Shown piece after piece: positions 17,698 through 29,988 of a stretch of 64,000 bases of DNA (positions are counted from its first letter, which is position 1; each line of letters opens with the position of its first letter). Location of the stretch: assembly GCA_016702705.1 (NCBI GenBank), contig JADJDM010000002.1, positions 62,001-126,000 on the forward strand, given 5' to 3'. The notes beneath the pieces are model-generated. The model saw only the letters and a program-made list of their open reading frames with translations, was not told where the DNA came from and did not search any database. This DNA is from Bacteroidota bacterium (GTDB lineage: Bacteria; Bacteroidota; Bacteroidia; B-17B0; Aurantibacillaceae). The position numbers and the translations under genes were made by a program.

Positions 17698-20261
17698 ATG
17701 AAGAGAATTTACAAAAATTTATTGAGCCTAGTTTTAGGCTTAACCATTTCAACCAACGTATCAGCACAAGCCATTAATGAAGGCTTTAATGATATAACAA
17801 CGCTTGCTGCAAGTGGTTGGGTACAAACTAATTTAAGTACACCAGTTGGCACTGTGCCTAATTGGGTGCAAGGCCTTAGTGGTGGTGTTTTTGAACCACG
17901 CACAGGTGCAGGGTTTATTCAAGGAAATTTTAATTTAGTTGCTGGAGCAAACACTATTAGCTGTTGGCTAATTAGCCCTTCTCGCACTTTTAGTAATGGA
18001 GATATAGTTACTTTTTGGTCGAGAACTGTTGATGCACCAGCTTATGCAGATAGAATGCAAGTACGTTTATCTGTAAATGGAACGAGCAGCAATGTAGGAG
18101 CTACTAATACATCAGTAGGCGATTTTACTACTTTGCTTTTAGATATTAACCCTACGTTAACGCCAACTGGTTATCCAAATGTTTGGACACAGTATTCTGT
18201 AACAGTTGCAGGTTTGCCTATGCCATTGACTGGTCGACTTGCATTTAGATATTTTGTAACTAATGGTGGTCCAACAGGATCAAATAGTGATAATATAGGG
18301 ATAGATGATTTTGTTTATACCCCAGTTGGTTCGCCTACTGCCCCTGATGTTACAGTTACATCAACTCCTCATCCATACACAATTGTGCCTTTACCTCAAG
18401 TAACGGCAATGCAATTAGAAGCAACTGTAAATAATGTTGGAACCGCGGCTGCAACGGACGCTATGTTAACTGCTAATGTTTATCAAGCACCTAATTTTAC
18501 TACCCCTATCCAAACATTCTCTTCAGCTGCAACTAATATTGCTAACGGGGCGAATTCTTTATTAAACGCTGGTACTTATACACCATCTGCTACTGGAGAT
18601 TATATGGTTCAATATATTTCTTCATGTACTAACAATACAGTTAGTACGCTTGATACTAGTTCATATATGTTTTCTGTATCAGGTAATGAGTATGCAAGAG
18701 ATAATGGCGTAGTTGCTGGTTCTTACGGAATAGGAGCGGGCCCAACAGGTTATATTGTATCAACGTTTGCAATTACCACAACAACGTATTTGGATTCGGT
18801 TTTAATTGCTTTATCAAAGCCAGGTACTGATGTCGTTACTGGTGATGGAGTTGGTGATTCTACTAAGGTTGTAGTTTTTAGTTCGGTTGCTGGCTTACCA
18901 AATGCAATTATTGTAACTTCTCCAAAGTATGTTTTTACTCCTGCTGATACCTCAGTATTAGTATTATCAACACACACTATTTCGGCTATTGGCGGTGGTA
19001 GTTTAATGTTAGCTCCTGGTACTTATCATGTTGGAGTTGCTGAACATAATACTAATATTGGATTGGCAAATAGCGATAATGTATTTAATAGTAATACAGT
19101 ATTTGCAAGTTGGCCAGGTCAAGCATGGACAGCTGTTGAAGTTTTTGGAGCAACTTTTGCTAAAACACCAGTTATTAGACCCTTTCTAAATTCTTGTGCA
19201 CCAACAGCAAGTTCTCAAACTTTATCGCTATGTGCTGGGCAATCAGTAACAGTAGGAACTAATACTTACACGAGTACTGGTACTTATACTGATGTTTTAA
19301 CTGCTCTTAATGGTTGTGATAGCACAGTTACTACTAACTTAACAGTTGCTTCTGCAATAGTTGGTTCTCAAACTTTATCACTATGTGCTGGACAATCAGT
19401 AACAGTAGGAACTAATACTTATACAAGTACAGGTACTTATACTGATGTTTTAACTGCTCTTAATGGTTGTGATAGCACTGTTACTACAAACTTAACGGTT
19501 GCTTCTGCAATAGTTGGTTCTCAAACTTTATCACTATGTGCTGGACAATCAGTAACAGTAGGACTAATACTTATACAAGTACAGGTACTTATATGATGTT
19601 TTAACTGCTCTTAATGGTTGTGATAGCACTGTTACTACAAACTTAACGGTGCTTCTGCAATAGTTGGTTCTCAAACTTTATCACTATGTGCTGGACAATC
19701 AGTAACAGACTAAACTTAACAAGTACAGGTACTTATACTGATGTTTTAACAGCTCTTAATGGTTGCGATAGTACTGTAACAACAAACTTAACGGTTGCTT
19801 CTGCACTTGATCTTACAACAAGCACTGTAAACGAAACAGTAACTTCAAATGCAACAGGTGTAACTTATCAATGGTTGGATTGTGATAACGCTAATGCAGT
19901 AATTGCAGGAGAAACAAATCAAAGCTATACAGCAACAGCTAATGGTAATTTTGCTGTTGTAGTAGTTGATGGTTCTTGTTCTGATACATCAGCTTGTGTT
20001 GCAATCAATTCAGTTGGGATTAAACATAATGCTAAGAACGTAAATGTGAGTGTTTATCCAAATCCATCAAATGGAGTATTTACTATTCAAGGTTTACCAA
20101 CAGGAACAATTATTGAAGTATATAATGCAATTGGTGAAGTTGTTCTACAATTAGAGAGCAATACAACAAGAATAGAAATTGATTTGCAAAACAAAGCTAA
20201 TGGAGTTTATTTTGTAAAAACAAATAATCTAGTTACACTAAAATTAGTGAAGCAAGATTAA
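17698..20261 (+). CDS. T9SS-secreted adhesin-like protein with tandem repeats (frame-corrected)
   Basis: Restoring ten missing bases gives a protein of about 857 residues. It has a signal peptide (1-24), a cleaved-adhesin/choice-of-anchor J domain (about 25-205: GFNDITTLAASGW, GIDDFVY), a middle beta-rich region, four 51-residue repeats (SQTLSLCAGQSVTVG, NGCDSTVTTNLTV) and a C-terminal type A sorting domain (VSVYPNPSNGVFTI, GVYFVKT). The sorting domain directs export by the type IX system and attachment to the surface. The first reading frame stops at 19596 and the next opens at 19686 because copies 3 and 4 of the repeat carry small deletions. A terminator follows. Confidence 0.85.
19211..19803 (+). 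repeat. Four 153-bp tandem repeats in the adhesin gene
   Basis: Units begin near 19211, 19364, 19517 and 19667. Units 1 and 2 are exactly 153 bp; unit 3 has lost three single bases and unit 4 has lost seven. Each unit codes a 51-residue Cys-containing Ig-like spacer. Confidence 0.9.
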
Positions 20262-20279
20262 AATTGATGTGTTTATTTT

Positions 20280-20307
20280 AAAAGGGACGTTCGGAATCGT
20301 CCCTTTT
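20280..20307. terminator. Bidirectional terminator
   Basis: AAAGGGACG pairs with CGTCCCTTT around an 8-base loop, with A and T runs on both sides. It lies between the convergent adhesin and alpha-2-macroglobulin genes. Confidence 0.8.
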
Positions 20308-20325
20308 TGTATGGTAGCCAAAATA

Positions 20326-23300
20326 CTACTTCTGAACCTTTACTCTTATCCCAGCACTATGACTTGTAAACTCAGGAGCGTACATGCATTGTATGCTCGT
20401 TATACCATTACTAAAGTTCCCATAATGCGTAACTACTAATGGATATTCAAACACATAAGTTCCTTTGTTTAAGTAGGAGAAGAAGAAATTAGTAGAAGCA
20501 TCTTTTGTGCTTTCGTAATAACCTAATCCATCTTGCCATTTGTAAGAGCTAATTACATTAGTTGGTTCAAAACACGATGCTCGCATATCTTTCATGTGCA
20601 CGTATTGCATGTCTCTATCAACTCTTAATTCAATACGCACTTTTACTTTGTCGCCTGGTTTCAAAACAGTATTATCATTAATTGGAGTAATTACTGGGCC
20701 AGACTTTGTGTTTTGTTGCAAGAACAATTGTTTATTTATTTTTAATGGAGTAGCATGTGGTGTAATTTTATCTAACTGCTCAAAGTATTGCCAGTAAACA
20801 GCTCCCCAACTTACGCCTTCATCTTTTTTAACCACTTTTACCTTGCCCATTTCAGGTTTTACTTCACTTCCTACCCATGTTTTTTTGAAATAACCAGTGC
20901 CTGCTTCTGCTTTTAAACTTGCATCGTTTTTAGGATCGAGTTTAATATTGCCCATTGTTATTTCTACATTTGGCTCAGTTGCTAACCAATCGGTTCCACG
21001 TAATAATAACGCGTAAATAGCTTCACAGGTTGCTTTGGTATTGCTCCAGCATTGTGTTTGTTTGCTTTTTAATAACCATGTTTTTAATTCATCAACCGAT
21101 TTTTGGTCGTTGTTGATTTCATCAAAGGCTTCTACTAATAAGGCATGGCTTTCGATTGGAGCTTCGTACCAGTAGTAACCTTCATAGTTTTCTTTCCAAT
21201 ACATTCCCATTTCTTCGCTGTAAAGAGCATTTTCTTTTAATGATTTTAAAATGTCCTTAGGCGTTTTTGTATCAGCTTGCCTGTGTAATGCAAGTGCTAT
21301 CATGCCTTGTTGGTAGCGGCCTGTGCTTAGCCAATATTTTTCCGCTTGCTCTTCAAAGTATTTGAATGCAGTTTCGTTTCTGTTAGCTACTTTCACATCT
21401 TTAAAATAACTGCGTGCGTATAAATAATGAATAGCAGTATAGCTCAAGTGATTGTTTTTCTTCCAATCCTTATCATACTTTTTAATGTCTTCATATTCTT
21501 CACGCATTCTGTCATCACAGTATTTTGCAGCGTTTGTAACCATATTCCAAGTTTTATTATCGCTACGTATACTTGTTACTCCTAACTTATCTAAATGACC
21601 CATACCTGCAACAATGTGTTCAGTAATATACCAATCATCTGGACCGCCTTCAAACCAAGGCCATCCACCATTGCTTGCTTGCGTTTTTTGTAATTTGTTT
21701 AATGCGCGTGATAATTCATTACTCATTTTATTCATATCGAATAATAAGGCAACACGTTTTTTCGTTCGCTTTCACTTTTCGCTTCTAATACCCAAGGCGT
21801 TTCTTCTAACATCAATGATTTTAATTCTTGATTTTTTTGAAGGTTAGAATAAAATGCTTCCGGACTACTTTGTTTCCAACTTTCGAAAATGGTTTTAATT
21901 TTTGGTTTTGAGTTTACAATGTGCGAAGCAATACTATTTGCATAATATCTACTAAATGTTTGCTCAGAACACTCATAAGGATATTCGATTAAGTAAGGCA
22001 ATGATTGTATTGCGTACCAAGCTGGATTAGCTGTAAATTCAAGCGTTACTTGGTGATTACGTAATGTACTAGAATTATTATTTTGACTAATAAGTTTTTC
22101 AAAAGTAAAGTCTTTTGTTTGTTTGCTTCTAATTGGTAAAGGCATACTTTCGGTAACCAACATACGATTGGTTAATACAGGTAATACCATTTCTTCACCA
22201 TCCGTAAAGCTATTTGCTCTTGCAATTACTTTATATTTTAAAGCGCCTAATCCTTCAGGAATTGATATGTTCCAATCTAATACTGTGCTTTGTCCTTTTT
22301 TAATGGTGAAGTCTCTTTCGCCAATGGTGTTAAATTTACCATGGAGTGCTTCCATCATTTTTGGAGTAATTTCCTTGTCGGTAATTGCATCGTATAATAT
22401 TAAATCTGCTTGACCAGCAACTTCTTTATCACTTAGGTTAACCACCTTTGCAGTGAAAGTCATTTTATCATTTTCTCTCATAAAACGCGGGGCATTGGCA
22501 GTAACCATTAATTCTTTTTGAGTAATGATTTCTTCTTCCATTTGCCCAAACTTTAAATCTTTGGTATGTGCAAAAGCTTTAAAGCGCCATTTGGTAAGCG
22601 ATTCGGGAACGGTAAATTTAAATACAAATTCTCCTTTTTCATTTGTTTGAATTGTTGGAAAGAAGTAAGCTGTTTCGTTAAAGTTGGAACGTGCTTTTAT
22701 TTCTGGCTTAGCTTCTCGGTTATCTTGTTGTTGAACTTCTCCTGGTTTATTTGTTGCCGTTGTTGTTGCAAAATAGCCATCTTTTCCTGCAAGTGCACCT
22801 CCAGTTGCAACGGTACCTTCAAAATCATCAGATTTTTTTTCTGATTCTTCTTGGCGTTTAGCCGATTTTTTAGGTGAACCTTTTGTCATTACAACTTCTT
22901 CTAAATTTTTCTCATCAGCAATTGCCCCGCTTGATTCAGATACGGCCATTGGTAAAGCAACGTCTCCATCGTATTCATAATAATTATTACGATACCGTGG
23001 ATAATAGTACATGCCAAACATATTAAGTCTATCGTAATAGCGATACGGCGCATAATGGTATTTATATAAATCTTTTGAGTATTGACTTGAAGTTGTTTGC
23101 TTAGCAAGCGGACCCGTTATTGGTAAAGTATTGTACATGTAATTGTAAATAGAGAAATACCAAGCGTTACTTGCAAATTGGTCTAAAGATGCATCATACA
23201 TGGACGCAAGTAATTCTGCAGCTTCTTTGTCACCTTTTTTGTTTTTAATAATCATCTTCCATTCTTCTTCTTGCCCTGGAAGTAATTTGTTTCTGAAGGT

Positions 23301-26300
23301 TTCAAACTTAATGTCTAACTCCTTATTAGTGTAAGGAACGCTAATTACTTCTGCATGATAATAAAAGCGATTGTTTTTTACAAAACTAATGTAATATGCA
23401 AAATTGCCTCTGTGTTTTTCTTCTACACTTATTTCAACAGGGTTCATCGAAGCTGATTTAATTTGCGTGGAAACTATTTTTTCATCATGTTCAATGTCTA
23501 ATTTATAGTTGACACCTTTAAGCGATGATGCTAAAATAAAGGAAGCTTTTTCTCCCGGCTCTGCAATTGATTTTACTGATTTAAACCAATCAATTTCTTG
23601 CTCAGGTAATTCACCAGATTTTTGAGAGAATAAAGTGATGTATTGAATATCTTTTACTTCTTCACCATCTTTATCCTTGCAAGCGCCCTCAATAATATAT
23701 ACTCCAGGTTTGCATTTTTTTAAAACTGCAGCCCAATCAATTTCTTTAGATGTTTTAGTGTCGAAATTATATTCAGCAATTTGTTTGTCTTTTGTCCATT
23801 TAAAGCGATTTGTTTCATCTTCATATTTATCATAAGGGAATAGTTTGTAGTATTCCTCTTTGGTCATAATTGTTTTGTCAGGTTGTTCCCACAAACGCTC
23901 TCTAAATGTTTTGGTTGGTTGGTTTAAGGAATGGATAGTGATTTTTCCTTGTGTTGGCTCATCCGTTCCATTTAAATTAGTTGTAGCAACTCGTAATTTC
24001 TTAATATCATCTAAATCAATTTCACTATCAGCATTTATACTTAAATTAATTGCTTTGTAACCAACTGTAACATAAGTTTGCGTGCTATGCGTTTCTCCAT
24101 TAGGATCGGTAACATCAGCATAAATTGTATATGTGTAAGTTGGTGAGTTTTCCTTGCTTACCGTTGGATCGGGTAATGCTTTAAATTTAATTTCGTAAGC
24201 TCCAGTATCGTTGGTTTTTGTAACACCATTTAATATTTCAGCTGAATTATCTCCAGTATCATTCCAACGATACCAGTACCACCATCTTGGATATGATACA
24301 TTTCGTACAACACGGTATTTTACATCTGCACCATCAATATTGTATCCTGCAAATGCTTTAGCGGTACCAACAGCTGTAACTTCTTCATTTAATTTATAAG
24401 AACCTTTTAATGGTTCAAAATTGGTTTCAAATTTCGGACGTTTGTATTCTTCTACTTGAAAGTATGTTGTTCCGTAACCATCAGTTATGTGCATTTGCCC
24501 ATTTAATAAACCTTGCGGAATAATAAATGTTCCGTTAACTGTTCCAAACTCATTAGTAGTTAATGTTTGTATTGAAACAGTTTGGTAGTTAACATCGATA
24601 AACGAAACGCTAACACTTTGATTTATTTCTAATTTATTAGTTGTTCCATCACCTTGCAAACGAATGGCTTTAAAATAAACCGTTTGTCCTGGGCGATAAA
24701 TCCCTCTATCTAAAAAGAAGAATGTTTTAGTCCGTGTTTGATCATAGTCATAAGGTTTGTAAGAATAAAAATTATTTTCAGGGCAGTATTTATCTTTTTC
24801 TTTTGTGAAATCTAAATAGAATGAAGAAGAGTAATTGTTTTCTCCTAAGTAGGGAACATTACATTTACCTTCTGAATTGGTTTGGTAAACATCTCTTTTT
24901 TCACGTTTGTATTTTCTGCTTTTGTAATCGTATTTTTGCTCGTATACTTGTGCAGTAACATTAGCAAGTGCTTGACCGGTTTGGCGATGCATTACATCAA
25001 TATCAAAACTTCCATCTTTTAATTTGCGGTAGGTATACGCGATGTTTCTATTCCAGATTCCGCAATAGGAAACTATATTTTTATCGTAAGAAAATTCAGC
25101 TGAAGTAGAAGCAAGGATAATGTAGTAACCCATTTCTAGTTCGGGTACTTTAACTTCAAGCTTGTGTGAGTTATAGTCCTTATCTTGCGGTAGTGTGTAA
25201 TTGAAATTGGCTATTGGCTTTTCTTCTAAATATTTTTTTACTAGTTTTTCCTGATTTAGTTCTTGTCGATATTCTTTGTTTTTTTCGTAATCTAATTTTA
25301 TAACCCTGAAATATACTTTCTCAATATTTCTATACGAAACAAGCATGCGCGAAGGTTTCCCTGGCTCGTTCACATCTTCGCTGGTAACCATTAATTCTTT
25401 CTTTTTTACATCTTCAATAATTGGAAGTGCTTGTTGTGCTCCGTATGAAGTGGGAAAATTAGCAACAGCTTTTTCGGCATAATCTAGTGCGGTTTTATTT
25501 GCCCATTTGTATTCATCACTTTGCACTGGTTTATAAAGACCGCTTTTGCTTTTATGGTATTTCGAAATACGAGTAATTGCTTCCGTTGAAGATGGATTGC
25601 TTTTGTAATTTTCCGCAATGGTTCTTAAGCCTGTTAAGTAAAGGGAGTCTTTTAGTTCGAAGCGTGAATATGAGTGTACAAAATCTAATCGGTTTAAATC
25701 CACATCAATCAATGCTTCTGGGCTAGCATCATTAAGGTGAAACTTACAAAGGTCTTGTAATGTTTTTAAGGCATAATATTTTAAACTTAGCGAATCATCA
25801 GAATTTGAAATATCAATTTTCACGAAGTCTTTTACGGGTAACAAATACTTAGCTTCATTTAAATGAAATTGATTTGCTGGTCGAGTTAATTCGGATTCGT
25901 TGCTTTTGTAAAAGTCAATAGCGCGGTTAGCTAAAAAATCATATAGAGTAGGGCGGAAGCCTCTTGTTTCGGTTGAACCATTTACAATGATTCCATCGTA
26001 AATATCAATTTTTATGCGTTTTAAACTATCTATATTAAATAAAGAAGCTTGGTAATTTTTTATTGTCTCGTTAAGTATTTGTTGCAGGGTCCAAGTTTCG
26101 ATTTGGTCATTTTTAAAGTTCACTGTGTTACTACGCTCCAAAAACTTGTATCGATTGTTTTGGTAGTATTGCCAGTAGGAGTCGGCCAAAATACTTTGTA
26201 TAACTGGTTTTATAGGATAGTTAGTTGTGGCAATTTCATTGTTTAATGCGTAAATCGATTTTTCCAATGATGATTCTTCCATATTTGACTCCAATTTCAT

Positions 26301-26573
26301 TTTATGAAGAATGGCTTTTACAAACTGTGGAGCATTGTTTTCCTTTTTAGATAAATCGTAAATGCCAGTAACTACTTCAAGGGCCGATTTGGTGAGCCCT
26401 TTGTTGGTTAAAGAATCAACCTTTTTCCAAAGTTTGTTGTAGTCACTTCCTTTTTCAAAAATAAAGGTTTCAAGTGGTTTAGCTTGAGTATAATAATTAC
26501 TGAAAAATCCCATTGAAATTAGGACTGAAGAAAATAATATAAATACGACGGAGAGTGATTTTTTTACCTTCAT
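20326..26573 (-). CDS. Bacterial alpha-2-macroglobulin, thioester type (frame-corrected)
   Basis: One gene of about 2,080 residues, split at 21757-21762 where a six-base T run appears one base short; adding it restores KKRVALLFDMNKMSNEL. It has an N-terminal export signal, an MG2-type block (DRGIYRPGQTVYFKA), the segment TKWRFKAFAHT, and the thioester motif CSEQ with the reactive Cys at residue 1535. The following alpha-toroid holds NGGWPWFEGGPDDWYITEHI. These proteins trap foreign proteases in the envelope. A low-complexity insert near residues 1200-1260 contains EEVVMTKGSPKK. No penicillin-binding protein 1C gene, the partner in proteobacteria, is adjacent. Confidence 0.9.
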
Positions 26574-26622
26574 AACAAACGTTTAATTATAAGATGAAAT
26601 TAGGCTAAAAATTCCATAAAAT

Positions 26623-26662
26623 AAAAAAACCATACCTGAACTTAATCAAGTATGGTTTTTTA
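26623..26662 (-). terminator. Terminator after the YqaE-type gene
   Basis: AAAAAACCATAC pairs with GTATGGTTTTTT, with a smaller ACTT/AAGT pairing in the loop. It lies 16 bases downstream of the stop at 26678. Confidence 0.75.
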
Positions 26663-26677
26663 TTAATAAGTAATGCT

Positions 26678-27304
26678 TTAAATTATATCAAAAACTCTAA
26701 GAAGTGCAATTACAATTGCTGCTAATCCTACTAAACCGCCACTCCAGAACAAATAGGTGAACAGTAATAGAAATAATACTAAATCGACAATAAACCATAT
26801 ATCTGTTTTTTTATTCCAAATATACATCCCTAGCGGGCAAATAATAATAGCAAGAATTACACAAAGAATCAATTTAAGCGAACTGTTGTCTCCACCGCCT
26901 TTATTTGCTGATTGTTTTGCAGGTTTAGATTCACTTTTAAGCTGGTGTTTAGTTTCATTTAATGATTGGTTTTCAGCTTTAATTTGTTTTTTATTGCTTG
27001 GAGCTGTTGTTTTTGCCGTACTCGCAGTTAAAGGATTGTTTAGAGTTGCACTTTTTCTTTCTGCTTTTGGAGCATTAATTGCAGTCGGTTTTACTTCTAC
27101 AATTTCTATAGGGTTAACTTTTTCAGCTTTTTTAGATGGTATAGAAGCAATTCCTTCTTTTACTTCTGGCTGATCAACTGATTTGTTTTTGTGGAAATGA
27201 TATCCTTTTGTGTAGTGCCTTTTTGTTAGAGACATGTTGTTTTTACAAGATGTAAATGCAATGGCTCCAATTAGTAATAAAGATAATAGTTTTAGTGTTT
27301 TCAT
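26678..27304 (-). CDS. Lipoprotein with C-terminal YqaE/Pmp3 membrane domain
   Basis: The 208-residue protein begins with a lipoprotein signal (LIGAIAFTSCKNN, C20) and the Bacteroidota motif SLTKRHYTKGYHFHKN. A Lys-rich, probably disordered linker (about 40-140) follows. The end is a two-helix Pmp3/YqaE domain (LILCVILAIIICPLGMYIW, then DLVLFLLLFTYLFW). Pmp3 proteins influence membrane potential and are induced by salt or envelope stress in other organisms. The fusion with a lipoprotein leader is common in this phylum but its function is unknown. It is expressed independently of its neighbours. Confidence 0.8.
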   Translation of the reverse strand: MKTLKLLSLLLIGAIAFTSCKNNMSLTKRHYTKGYHFHKNKSVDQPEVKEGIASIPSKKAEKVNPIEIVEVKPTAINAPKAERKSATLNNPLTASTAKTTAPSNKKQIKAENQSLNETKHQLKSESKPAKQSANKGGGDNSSLKLILCVILAIIICPLGMYIWNKKTDIWFIVDLVLFLLLFTYLFWSGGLVGLAAIVIALLRVFDII

Positions 27305-27393
27305 CGGGTTAATTTTATTTTACAAAAGTACAAAATGATTGATTATGACCATCGATGAAATTGTTGCAAATTCTTTGTTTTTCAACAGAGAAA

Positions 27394-27969
27394 TTAACCA
27401 TTAAATTTTCTTAATTCATCTTCAGTGAAATTTTTCATTGATTTTTCTTTAGAAAATTTACCAGCATTGTAATTAGCTGATTTATTTTTGGGAATAGATA
27501 AACTATTCCATTCAGTTTTCTTTAGCAGTTTAGCTAAAAAAACGATTTGACCAATGTGGTAAGGATAATGCGCTAATTGCCTATTTATTGCTTCAGCAAC
27601 AGTGTGCCCTTCGTTTCGGATGAAAATTATTTTAGAAAGGTCTTCTTGTTTTAAAGGATTTATTGCGTCAAATAAACAAGACCAACCTTTATTCCAAATT
27701 TCAAGTAATTCTGATTTTGATTGGATGTCATTTTCAAATTCAGTATCACGATTTCGCCACTCTTTCTCACCATCGCTGGTAAGAAAATCTGTCCAGCGAG
27801 AAAGCATATTGCCGCTAATGTGTTTTATAATGGTTGCAATACTGTTTGAATCTTCGTTAAGAGAAATAAATAGTTGATCTTCTTCTAATTGTTCAATAGC
27901 CTTTTCTCCAAGTATTTTGTAATACTCGAATTGTTGTTTGATGCTTTTTAGATAAGATACTTCAAGCAT
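27394..27969 (-). CDS. DinB-superfamily protein (DUF1572-like)
   Basis: The 191-residue cytoplasmic protein forms a four-helix DinB-like bundle. Candidate metal ligands are the His in TIIKHISGNM (about residue 50) and HYPYHIGQIVFLAK (about residues 133-146). DinB-like enzymes include thiol-dependent S-transferases (the YfiT/BstA group) using bacillithiol or similar thiols; the substrate here is unknown. It begins 13 bases after dxs on the same strand and is probably in that operon, though the link may not be functional. Confidence 0.8.
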   Translation of the reverse strand: MLEVSYLKSIKQQFEYYKILGEKAIEQLEEDQLFISLNEDSNSIATIIKHISGNMLSRWTDFLTSDGEKEWRNRDTEFENDIQSKSELLEIWNKGWSCLFDAINPLKQEDLSKIIFIRNEGHTVAEAINRQLAHYPYHIGQIVFLAKLLKKTEWNSLSIPKNKSANYNAGKFSKEKSMKNFTEDELRKFNG

Positions 27970-27982
27970 TTAGTATTAAGAA

Positions 27983-29944
27983 TTAAAGAGCCTTTTTAAT
28001 TAGAACTTGTTTTTTCTCTTGATATAATTCAGTAATTGATTTTAAAATACCTGCTTCATCAAAACCGCACTCAGCCCACAATTCAGCTGGTTCACCATGT
28101 TCAATGTATTCATCAGGTATTCCTAAACGTTTTACTTGAGCATTGTATCCGTGATCACTCATGAATTCTATTACAGCGCTTCCAACCCCACCAATAATAC
28201 AACCATCTTCAATGGTAATTACTTTGCTAAATTTTGCAAATACTTCATGAAGCATTTCTTCATCAATTGGTTTTGCAAAACGCATATCGTAATGTGCAAC
28301 TGATAAACCTTCTGCTTCAGCTTTCTCAATTGCTGTTTTTGCAGTATTTCCAATTGGACCAAAAGTTAAAATCGCTAAATCATTTCCATCTTTTAGTTTT
28401 CTTCCTTTACCAATTTCAATTTTTTGAAAAGGAGTTTTCCAATTAACCATTACGCCATTTCCTCTCGGATAACGAATGCTAAAAGGTAAAGCGTTCTCAG
28501 GTAATTGCGCAGTATACATTAAGTTTCTTAATTCTGATTCATCCATTGGCGATGAAACTACCATTTTAGGAATACAACGGAAATAAGCAATATCATAAAC
28601 TCCATGATGTGTAGGCCCATCTGCACCAACTAATCCACCTCTATCTAAACACAATACAACATGTAAATTTTGTAATGCAACATCGTGTATTACTTGATCA
28701 TACGCACGTTGCATAAATGATGAGTAGATATTACAGAAAGGAATTAATCCTTGTGTTGCTAATCCTGCCGAAAAAGTTACCGCATGTTGCTCAGCAATAC
28801 CCACGTCGAAAGCTCTGTCGGGCATAGCTTTCATCATAATGTTTAACGAACATCCAGATGGCATTGCAGGAGTAACTCCCATAATTTTATTATTCTTCTC
28901 TGCTAACTCAACAATCGTATGTCCAAATACATCTTGGTATTTTGGAGGCTGTGGAGTTTTTGGAGTAACTTTAATAATCTCACCTGTATCTTTATTAAAA
29001 ACACCTGGCGCATGCCAAATCGTTTGATTTCCTTCTTCGCTAAATTTATATCCTTTACCTTTTTGAGTAATTACATGAAGTATTTTTGGACCTGGAATAT
29101 CTTTTAAGTCGTTCATTACTTTGGTAAGATATACAACATCATGCCCATCAATTGGACCAAAGTATCTAAAATTTAATGATTCGAATAAATTACTTTGTTT
29201 AAGTAAGGATGTTTTAACTGCTGATTGTACTTTTGAAACAATGTCTTGAGCACTTTTACCAAATGTACTTAGCTTACCTAATAATTTCCAAACTTCATCT
29301 TTTACATTGTTGTAAGTGTGTGAAGTAGTAATGTCTGTAAGGTACTCACGCAAAGCACCAACATTAGGATCGATGCTCATGCAATTATCATTTAACACAA
29401 CAAGTATGTTTGCATTTTCTACACCCGCATGATTTAATCCTTCAAACGCTAAACCAGCAGTCATAGAACCATCACCAATTACAGCAATATGCTGCTTGTC
29501 GTTCATTCCTAAGTGACGACTTGCAACTGCCATACCTAATGCTCCAGAAATAGATGTTGAAGAGTGACCAACCCCAAAAGTATCATATTCACTTTCGCTG
29601 CGTTTAGGGAAACCACTTATTCCTTTGTATTTACGATTGGTATGAAAATTATCTCTTCTTCCAGTTAAAATCTTGTGTCCGTATGCTTGATGACCAACAT
29701 CCCAAACTAATTGATCGTAAGGAGTATTGAAAACGTAATGTAATGCAACTGTTAATTCAACAACACCAAGGCTTGCGCCAAAGTGACCACCTTTTACAGA
29801 AACCAAATCAACAATGTACTGACGTAGTTCATTGCTTACTTGCTCTAACTGGTCTTCGCTAAGATTTCTTAAATCTGCAGGTGAATTTATTTTTGCTAAT
29901 AATTCTCCAGCTTTAAAAGGATTTTCGTTTGTTACTAATTCCAT
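27983..29944 (-). CDS. dxs: 1-deoxy-D-xylulose-5-phosphate synthase
   Basis: The 653-residue thiamine-diphosphate enzyme condenses pyruvate with glyceraldehyde 3-phosphate, the first step of the MEP isoprenoid pathway. The cofactor motif runs from GDGSMTAGLAFEGLNHAG to NDNCMSIDPNVG (about residues 156-195), the FGPIDGHD segment is near residue 263, and the transketolase-type C-terminal domains are complete. It implies that the organism uses the MEP route in place of mevalonate. A TAnnTTTG box precedes it, and the DinB-like gene follows at 13 bases. Confidence 0.98.
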   Translation of the reverse strand: MELVTNENPFKAGELLAKINSPADLRNLSEDQLEQVSNELRQYIVDLVSVKGGHFGASLGVVELTVALHYVFNTPYDQLVWDVGHQAYGHKILTGRRDNFHTNRKYKGISGFPKRSESEYDTFGVGHSSTSISGALGMAVASRHLGMNDKQHIAVIGDGSMTAGLAFEGLNHAGVENANILVVLNDNCMSIDPNVGALREYLTDITTSHTYNNVKDEVWKLLGKLSTFGKSAQDIVSKVQSAVKTSLLKQSNLFESLNFRYFGPIDGHDVVYLTKVMNDLKDIPGPKILHVITQKGKGYKFSEEGNQTIWHAPGVFNKDTGEIIKVTPKTPQPPKYQDVFGHTIVELAEKNNKIMGVTPAMPSGCSLNIMMKAMPDRAFDVGIAEQHAVTFSAGLATQGLIPFCNIYSSFMQRAYDQVIHDVALQNLHVVLCLDRGGLVGADGPTHHGVYDIAYFRCIPKMVVSSPMDESELRNLMYTAQLPENALPFSIRYPRGNGVMVNWKTPFQKIEIGKGRKLKDGNDLAILTFGPIGNTAKTAIEKAEAEGLSVAHYDMRFAKPIDEEMLHEVFAKFSKVITIEDGCIIGGVGSAVIEFMSDHGYNAQVKRLGIPDEYIEHGEPAELWAECGFDEAGILKSITELYQEKKQVLIKKAL

Positions 29945-29980
29945 TCGGATTTTTATAAGTGATTGAACTTTTGTTCATTG

Positions 29981-29988
29981 CAAATGTA
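29981..29988 (-). promoter_or_regulatory. -7 box for dxs
   Basis: Minus-strand TACATTTG, 37 bases before the dxs ATG, matches TAnnTTTG. Confidence 0.45.

Noticed and set aside
19211..19803. Tandem repeats considered as a CRISPR array
   Set aside because: Units are 153 bp, contiguous without spacers, in frame for a Cys-containing protein repeat, and no cas gene is present.
27602..27877. Plus-strand frame opposite the DinB-like gene
   Set aside because: A shadow of the minus-strand gene without promoter or domain.
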